A stretch of DNA of 64,000 bases from Desulforapulum autotrophicum (GTDB lineage Bacteria; Desulfobacterota; Desulfobacteria; Desulfobacterales; Desulfolunaceae): assembly GCA_020723285.1 (NCBI GenBank), contig DYJE01000001.1:559509-623508 (forward strand). The letters are read 5' to 3'. The translations under genes and the position numbers were made by a program. This document shows, piece after piece, positions 59,792 through 64,000 of this stretch (its first letter is position 1; each line of letters begins with the position of its first letter). The notes beneath the pieces are model-generated. The model ran no database searches. It was given only the letters and a program-made list of their open reading frames with translations, and was not told the origin of the DNA.

Positions 59792-60262
59792 TTATTTCTC
59801 TTCGCCGTTTGCGTTCTTATTCTTCATACTGTCGCGCTTGTGGCATTCGCCGCAAAGAACAGGCCCCTTTTTCTCTTTTTCATGGCATCCGATGCATTGT
59901 TTGTGGAACGCATCCATGGCGCTCATTTTCGAAATGGTTTTATTGCCATGGCAGGTCGCGCATTCGTAGCCGCTTGAATCTTCGGGGGCATTGACATCAA
60001 GGATCATGGTCTCTTCATATTCGGCTCCGCCCAGTTCACCATCGTCAAGAACATTCTCGCCGTTTTCATATTTGTGATGGCACTCTAGGCATCCGGATTC
60101 CCCCATTCCCATATGGTCCTCATGAGAAAATGAAACCTGAGGCCTTTGTTTCGCATTTTTTTTTGTCGCATCGTCCCCGGTGCAGACCGCGGATAGTGTC
60201 AAAAGGGCGAAAAGCGTGAACATTCCGGTCAGTATTGCGGCTTTCTTCAATGAACTCATCAT
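59792..60262 (-). CDS. tetraheme cytochrome c3-type protein
   Basis: A 156-residue periplasmic cytochrome with a signal peptide (AAILTGMFTLFALLTLSAVC). Four CxxCH sites: CLECH 58-62, CATCH 101-105, CIGCH 123-127, CGECH 137-141. Distal histidine candidates include H47, H50, H63 and H120. Spacing between the first two hemes is longer than in TmcA (19359-19748) because of an acidic insert (DDGELGGAEYEETMILD). It is the first gene of the metV/metF operon, an unexpected place for a periplasmic electron carrier. Start: tandem ATGATG at 60262, with AAGGAG 12 bases away. Confidence 0.9.
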   Translation of the reverse strand: MMSSLKKAAILTGMFTLFALLTLSAVCTGDDATKKNAKQRPQVSFSHEDHMGMGESGCLECHHKYENGENVLDDGELGGAEYEETMILDVNAPEDSSGYECATCHGNKTISKMSAMDAFHKQCIGCHEKEKKGPVLCGECHKRDSMKNKNANGEEK

Positions 60263-60403
60263 CTCTATGACTCACTCCTTAACGACAGTTGATGGGCGGG
60301 ACAGAAGGATACGACATGATAGAACCGATCGGCGATCAAACAACTTTCATGCAACGAATCACTGTTCCGTGTTTGAACCTGTTCCAAGTCTATTAAAGAA
60401 AGT

Positions 60404-60432
60404 TTCATATTTTATAAAGTCCGATATGTCAA
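60404..60432 (-). promoter_or_regulatory. sigma-70 promoter of the cytochrome/metV/metF operon
   Basis: On the minus strand TTGACA (60432-60427) and TATGAA (60409-60404) are 17 bases apart. Transcription should begin near 60397, giving a 135-base leader before the cytochrome start. No operator was identified. Confidence 0.75.
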
Positions 60433-60500
60433 GCAACTATAGTGGCTCAAGGGTTTTTTTAACAAAACACGCGCGAAGTTCCACCACCTGAGTCTTTCCA

Positions 60501-60549
60501 TTGACAGCCCCATCACCCTCTTTTATAATGCCTGAAATGATAAGGCATT
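60501..60549 (+). promoter_or_regulatory. consensus sigma-70 promoter with start-site hairpin
   Basis: TTGACA at 60501-60506 and TATAAT at 60524-60529 with a 17-base spacer is the exact consensus. AATGCCT (60527-60533) and AGGCATT (60543-60549) form a 7-bp inverted repeat over the end of the -10 box and the start site, either an operator or a 5' hairpin protecting the transcript. Confidence 0.85.
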
Positions 60550-60606
60550 TAACAAATCAGTTTACACATATTCATATTTACATACTTCATCAGCAAGGAG
60601 ATCTTT

Positions 60607-60972
60607 ATGTACAAAGTTGACTCGGACATAGCAAAAAACAGGTTGTATATCACCTTGGAAGCCCTTGACACGAATGATGTCAAGCCCATCGTTTCTGATC
60701 TGAACAGCAACATTTCTCGCCTTGCTCCGGGCTTCACATGCCTTGTCGATATCCGTACCATGAAATTCGACCCTCAGACAAAAGGTTCGGAATACGTTGA
60801 AATCATTCAGGGTGCTCTGGCCGATTCAGGAATGAGCAACGTGGTTCGTGTGATCAACAAAGAAGACTCGAACTATCATCTGAGCATGGATGAACTGAGC
60901 GTATCTTTAGGTTACAAGGCTGTCCCCGCGTACTCCATCGAAGAAGCTGAAAGAATTCTAGATCAGAAATAA
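60607..60972 (+). CDS. STAS/SpoIIAA-like small protein
   Basis: A 121-residue soluble protein; ATG 60607 follows AAGGAGA. The pattern of alternating strands and helices (YKVDSDIAKNRLYITLEA, FTCLVDIRTMKF, VVRVINKEDS, YSIEEAERILDQK) resembles the SpoIIAA/STAS-like fold of anti-sigma antagonists or lipid-binding relatives, but no phosphorylated Ser in the canonical place is evident. It stands alone, has an exact consensus promoter and a hairpin at both ends, and should be strongly transcribed. The family call is tentative. Confidence 0.7.
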   Translation: MYKVDSDIAKNRLYITLEALDTNDVKPIVSDLNSNISRLAPGFTCLVDIRTMKFDPQTKGSEYVEIIQGALADSGMSNVVRVINKEDSNYHLSMDELSVSLGYKAVPAYSIEEAERILDQK

Positions 60973-60984
60973 TGACGTTTTTCA

Positions 60985-61026
60985 GATGTGTTTCAGATAC
61001 CACCCGGTTTTTTTCTGAAACACATC
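60985..61026. terminator. 12-bp stem between convergent genes
   Basis: GATGTGTTTCAG (60985-60996) and CTGAAACACATC (61015-61026) pair perfectly around an 18-base loop holding a T7 run. It lies between the STAS-like gene and the end of the pseudouridine synthase gene. There is no T-run after the stem on the plus strand, so termination efficiency is uncertain. Confidence 0.55.
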
Positions 61027-61048
61027 CTTAAGAGCCATTCAATTATTT

Positions 61049-61780
61049 TCAGGACTGAAGATCATCGTTCGCCATCAGCATCGTAAAAGAATCCGGGCAT
61101 GGCGATATGAAAGACATTTTATCCTTCTGCTGTGGTAAAAAAAATGAAAGCGTGTGTGAATGAAGTCCCAGCCTGTTGAACAAACCTTGATTTCTGAGAA
61201 AATTCACTGCCCTTTTAGATCCGTAACGTTCGTCACCCAGAACGGGATGCCCGGACATCGCCGCATGCCGCCTGATCTGGTGCGTCCGGCCCGTCATAAG
61301 CTCACAGTGAAGCAGGGAATACCTGCGGCTTTTCGCCTTTAACAACACGCTGGTGAGGCAGTTTACTTTTTTTCCTGCCCCTTGGATATTCATCCTTCCC
61401 CCGGCAGCCTGGGTCAACGGATAATTCCATATAAAGCCATGCCCCGGCAGTATATCGAAACCGCCGTGTACCAGAGCGATATACGTTTTTTCAACACGCT
61501 TCTGTTCGAATTGCCTCGAAAGCCATGACGTCATCGCAGGGGTTAAGCCGAATATCATCACACCGCTCGTTTCACGGTCAAGCCGATGAACAGGGTTAAC
61601 GGTGAACGATTCCTGAAAACCGGTCACCCGTCTGATTTCCGGGTCCATTTTCAATTCATTTCCGATCCGTGTCACAAGATCATGGCCCGGTTCGTTATGA
61701 ACTGAAAAACCCTGGGGTTTATCGATAACGATCCATCCCACACCCGCATCAAGGATGTTCAGTTTTTTTGGGTCTGTCAT
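61049..61780 (-). CDS. RluA-family RNA pseudouridine synthase
   Basis: A 243-residue enzyme. The catalytic motif HRLDRETSGVMIFG contains the nucleophilic Asp; VDKPQGFSVHN-like VIDKPQGFSVHNE and TGRTHQIRRHAAMSGHPVLGD complete the family signature. There is no S4 domain. It isomerises uridines in rRNA or tRNA; the particular target cannot be assigned. ATG 61780 overlaps the stop of the alcohol dehydrogenase gene (ATGA), so it is the second gene of that operon. Confidence 0.92.
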   Translation of the reverse strand: MTDPKKLNILDAGVGWIVIDKPQGFSVHNEPGHDLVTRIGNELKMDPEIRRVTGFQESFTVNPVHRLDRETSGVMIFGLTPAMTSWLSRQFEQKRVEKTYIALVHGGFDILPGHGFIWNYPLTQAAGGRMNIQGAGKKVNCLTSVLLKAKSRRYSLLHCELMTGRTHQIRRHAAMSGHPVLGDERYGSKRAVNFLRNQGLFNRLGLHSHTLSFFLPQQKDKMSFISPCPDSFTMLMANDDLQS

Positions 61781-62883
61781 TTCACACCCAACGCCCGTTT
61801 ATACAACCTTTTGATATCCGCAATTCCCGGAGCGGGTTTCGTATTTACAACGCTTTTCACTGTCAGGGTTTTTTGAGAAAACATCTCCAGTTCCGATTCA
61901 GTCAGAGAATCGTTCCAGGGAATCAAATTTTCCAGAACCCGGCCCAGATCCTCGACATTCCCAAAAGACATGGCGTCCAGAGCCCTCAGGACATTCTCGG
62001 GATAATGGGTGCGGATGTAGCGCATGTATTCGGTAATGAGAAGGCCGTTGGCTTTACCATGATCGATATTCCTGTGGTATGTCAGAGCATACCCCATGGC
62101 ATGAACCACGGTGGTTCCGGTCTGGGCGATGGCCATTCCCGCAAGCATGGACGCGAAAAGAAGTCTCTCCCTTACCGTGTATGAAACAGGCCGGGCATGA
62201 TCTATCTCCATAAGACACGGCCCCAAAAGCCGAAGGGCTTCAAGGGTGATCAGGGTGCTCATGGCGTTCGCCCGCACAGAAAGAAAGCTCTCCAAAGCAT
62301 GGGACAAAGCGTCGATGGCCGTATTCACTGTTACATCAAAAGGCAGCATCTCTGTATACGACGGATCCAGAAACGCCGCTTTGGGATAAAGCGATTCGTG
62401 GGAAAGATTTTTTTTTGTTTCATCTTTCGTGTCGGTCAATATCGAATACGGTGTCACTTCGCTTCCGGTTCCGGCGGTGGTAGGAACAGCGATAATGGGA
62501 AGCGGATCACGATAGGGGCCTTTAAAAAGAGATGCGTCATCAAGGTCCTGAACAGCGAGAAGCGCCACGGCTTTGGCTGCGTCCATGGGAGAGCCCCCGC
62601 CGATCCCTATGATAAAATCCGCCTTGAAATCCTTTGCTTCCGAAGCCGCGATCCGTATGTTGGCGACGGTGGGGTTGGGCATCACGCCATTGTATATGCG
62701 ATAGGGTATCGAGAGCATCGACAGAGCCTCCTCGGTATCTGCCTGAGCCCCGCTTTTCAAAGCTGATGTTTTTCCTGTAACGATGAAAGCCCTATTCCCG
62801 TGTTTTCCAAACTCCGCCGCCTGATCTCTCAGGCTGTTTTTACCGAAGATGACCCGGGTTGGCATATGGTATGATAAATTCAT
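61777..62883 (-). CDS. iron-containing alcohol dehydrogenase
   Basis: A 368-residue group III dehydrogenase. NAD-binding GIGGGSPMDAAKA and TTAGTGSEVTPYSIL, with the metal-ligand region DALSHALESFLS and HAMGYALTYHRNIDHGKANG, where His residues bind Fe2+ or Zn2+. It oxidises primary alcohols or reduces aldehydes in the cytoplasm. ATG 62883 follows AAGGAGATAAGCC. It is co-transcribed with the pseudouridine synthase. Substrate not predictable. Confidence 0.92.
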   Translation of the reverse strand: MNLSYHMPTRVIFGKNSLRDQAAEFGKHGNRAFIVTGKTSALKSGAQADTEEALSMLSIPYRIYNGVMPNPTVANIRIAASEAKDFKADFIIGIGGGSPMDAAKAVALLAVQDLDDASLFKGPYRDPLPIIAVPTTAGTGSEVTPYSILTDTKDETKKNLSHESLYPKAAFLDPSYTEMLPFDVTVNTAIDALSHALESFLSVRANAMSTLITLEALRLLGPCLMEIDHARPVSYTVRERLLFASMLAGMAIAQTGTTVVHAMGYALTYHRNIDHGKANGLLITEYMRYIRTHYPENVLRALDAMSFGNVEDLGRVLENLIPWNDSLTESELEMFSQKTLTVKSVVNTKPAPGIADIKRLYKRALGVK

Positions 62884-62925
62884 GGCTTATCTCCTTGTTC
62901 AGCGTCAATGATCCAGTCCTCTAAT

Positions 62926-62963
62926 AAAAAAACCCGGTGCTGTCTGACACAGCACCGGGTTTT
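62926..62963 (-). terminator. intrinsic terminator of the lipoprotein gene
   Basis: AACCCGGTGCTGT and ACAGCACCGGGTT pair around a 5-base loop; on the minus strand seven T residues follow. It lies about 25 bases after the stop of the lipoprotein gene at 62987 and ahead of the dehydrogenase start. A T4 on the plus strand gives it some activity in both directions. Confidence 0.92.
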
Positions 62964-62986
62964 CGAATCATTTTGGACAATCGATC

Positions 62987-63361
62987 TTAGTGATGAGCTG
63001 CCGCAGCAGGGGCGTCATGTGCCGGAGCTTTTTCTTCCTTGGCGTGTTCGTCTGCAGGTGCATCCTTCTTTTCTTCATGAACAGCCGCTTTTTTGGCACT
63101 TTTTTTACCGATCTTCCACTCATCGTTTTCTTTGATCAGCTGGATTTCTTCTTTGTATTTGATACTGCCTTCAATGACGACTGTTGCAGAATCTTCCGTT
63201 TCATTTTTGATGGTATAGTCCAGATCCACGAGATCACAATTCAGATTCTCAAACTTCTTTTGAATGTAATTTTTTCCAAAATTTTCGGGAGTGTCGTTTC
63301 CACCGCAACCGGCAAGTGCAAGGGCTCCAACGCAAGCGACGATAACAAGCAATTTCTTCAT
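62987..63361 (-). CDS. small lipoprotein, DUF4878-like, with His/Ala-rich tail
   Basis: A 124-residue lipoprotein: signal peptide ending LALAGC, lipidation at Cys19. Residues 30-85 (YIQKKFENLNCDLVDLDYTIKNE... IEGSIKYKEEIQLIKENDEWKI) form a small cystatin/NTF2-like beta-helix fold, as in DUF4878. The tail is charged and ends AHDAPAAAAHH, with five His that might bind metal. ATG 63361 has AAGGAGG upstream. Single-gene unit. Confidence 0.75.
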   Translation of the reverse strand: MKKLLVIVACVGALALAGCGGNDTPENFGKNYIQKKFENLNCDLVDLDYTIKNETEDSATVVIEGSIKYKEEIQLIKENDEWKIGKKSAKKAAVHEEKKDAPADEHAKEEKAPAHDAPAAAAHH

Positions 63362-63551
63362 GAGATCCTCCTTAATGATTAAAACAGGTTAGTTTGCACC
63401 GGCCGTAGAGCCATCAGCAGTCCGGGCCCGATGCGTTTAAATGTGATATTGTAACAGCTTTTTTTTCAAACAGATGATCATCCAAGCGATATACCTTCCA
63501 AATGCTGAAAAGTAAAGCATCTCATATCAATTGAACAAAAAACGTCGTCTG

Positions 63552-64000
63552 TCATTTCTTGGCGTGAATTTCAAAAGAACTGAGCTTGTTCCCTTCCCGC
63601 ATGATCATAAGTGATAGCCGGTGCATGTATTCACGGCGTTCCTGCGGAGTCCTGCCCGGATAATGCCTGAATGTCATGACAATTCCGGCAAGGGACGCAA
63701 AAAATGCCTGGCTGTGGAACCTCAGCCCCTCAGCGCCGTCGGACTTCGAAACCACTTCGTCGAACATCTTGGTGAAATAGAGCATGACCGCGTTGAATTT
63801 CTTGAAAGCTTTTTTGTTCTCCTCGCCACGCATCAGGAAGTGGCACATCATCTGAAAGGTCGCTTCATTGTCGATGAGATAGTCCACCACATCCACGGCC
63901 AGGCTGTCGATATTGCTCTTTTCGGCAACCCGTGCCCGAAGCCTTTTTTCAATCTTGTTGATATCCCGGATCAGGGCTTCGACAAACAGATCGTCCCGGC
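63552..64000 (-). CDS. TetR-family regulator, C-terminal part (cut by window edge)
   Basis: The frame is open from the right edge to a stop at 63552, giving at least 149 residues. All are helical, as in the TetR ligand-binding domain (LFVEALIRDINKIEKRLRA, FHSQAFFASLAGIVMTFRHY, RREYMHRLSLMIMREG). The DNA-binding helix-turn-helix would lie beyond position 64000, so the family call is based on the C-terminal character alone. A GTG at 63896 opens a shorter frame, but the coding signal continues upstream of it. Confidence 0.65.
   Translation of the reverse strand, partial: RDDLFVEALIRDINKIEKRLRARVAEKSNIDSLAVDVVDYLIDNEATFQMMCHFLMRGEENKKAFKKFNAVMLYFTKMFDEVVSKSDGAEGLRFHSQAFFASLAGIVMTFRHYPGRTPQERREYMHRLSLMIMREGNKLSSFEIHAKK

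Larger units (their letters stand above)
60263..60606. other. divergent regulatory region, cytochrome/metF operon and STAS-like gene
   Basis: 344 bases containing two strong, back-to-back promoters: one on the minus strand (60404-60432) for the metF operon and one on the plus strand (60501-60529) for the gene at 60607. The minus-strand leader is about 135 bases. The hairpin AATGCCT-N9-AGGCATT covers the plus-strand start site (60527-60549). Confidence 0.6.

Noticed and set aside
1-64000. CRISPR array, tRNA, rRNA or riboswitch
   Set aside because: Scanned by eye for regularly spaced repeats, cloverleaf-type sequences and conserved riboswitch cores; none was seen. A covariance-model search would be needed to exclude small RNAs.

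Overview
The window looks like chromosomal DNA of a strictly anaerobic, sulfate-reducer-type member of the Desulfobacterota (most likely Desulfobacterales). The grounds are a complete Tmc-type transmembrane redox complex with a tetraheme cytochrome c3, a Wood-Ljungdahl MetF/MetV pair tied to a second Tmc-like membrane module, IorAB and LutABC, a UGA-decoded selenoprotein, rubrerythrin-like and rubredoxin-like proteins, and a sigma-54 activator. This placement rests on gene content, not on a marker gene. No rRNA, tRNA or CRISPR array was seen. The only mobile sequences are small REP-type palindromic elements and perhaps an IS remnant.

Layout. 1-2.0 kb: the end of an RND pump, then a SPOR-NlpC/P60 lipoprotein overlapping an HprK-like kinase. 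2.0-8.7 kb: a six-gene operon (FrhB-like, iorA, iorB, lutA, lutB, lutC) behind a near-consensus sigma-70 promoter and two palindromes. 8.8-9.4 kb: hicAB with an operator inside its promoter. 9.8-11.1 kb: a secreted protein, then a rubredoxin-like and a rubrerythrin-like gene on the minus strand. 11.4-19.7 kb: a regulon around one sigma-54 activator. On its left are a selenocysteine ArsC/Spx-like protein and a tandem SagB-type oxidoreductase. On its right, divergent, are a universal stress protein and tmcDCBA. Both arms carry a GG-N10-GC sigma-54 promoter.

19.7-26.7 kb: a 171-bp REP pair, two unknown proteins, a U32 (RlhA-like) protein, brnTA, an AMMECR1 protein, a membrane trypsin-like protease and a DUF1571 protein with a nested LysM domain. 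26.7-33.5 kb (minus strand): an ExeA-like ATPase fused to an OmpA domain, a coiled-coil membrane protein, a TPR lipoprotein resembling PrsT of exopolysaccharide/exosortase loci, and an OmpA porin. 33.9-41.3 kb (minus): rarA, a polyferredoxin membrane protein carrying a REP element in its reading frame, a DUF362 protein, a histone-deacetylase-family protein and a Zn/Mn ABC transporter. 41.4-45.2 kb (minus): transglutaminase, DUF58 and MoxR. 45.4-52.7 kb: a 38-residue lysine-rich mini-protein, an RNB ribonuclease, tetR with a palindromic operator, an Old Yellow Enzyme homologue and membrane proteins. 52.9-56.7 kb: a BON lipoprotein and two histidine kinases. 56.9-60.3 kb (minus): an operon of tetraheme cytochrome, metV, TmcC-like cytochrome b, HdrC-like ferredoxin and metF, with a clear promoter and terminator. 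60.6-64.0 kb: a STAS-like protein with a consensus promoter, a pseudouridine synthase, an iron alcohol dehydrogenase, a lipoprotein and a TetR C-terminus.

The most interesting points are the metF/metV plus membrane cytochrome operon, which implies a quinone- or cytochrome c-linked methylene-tetrahydrofolate reductase; the selenoprotein with a good bacterial SECIS hairpin; and the paired sigma-54 promoters that put the selenoprotein/SagB genes and the Tmc complex under one activator.
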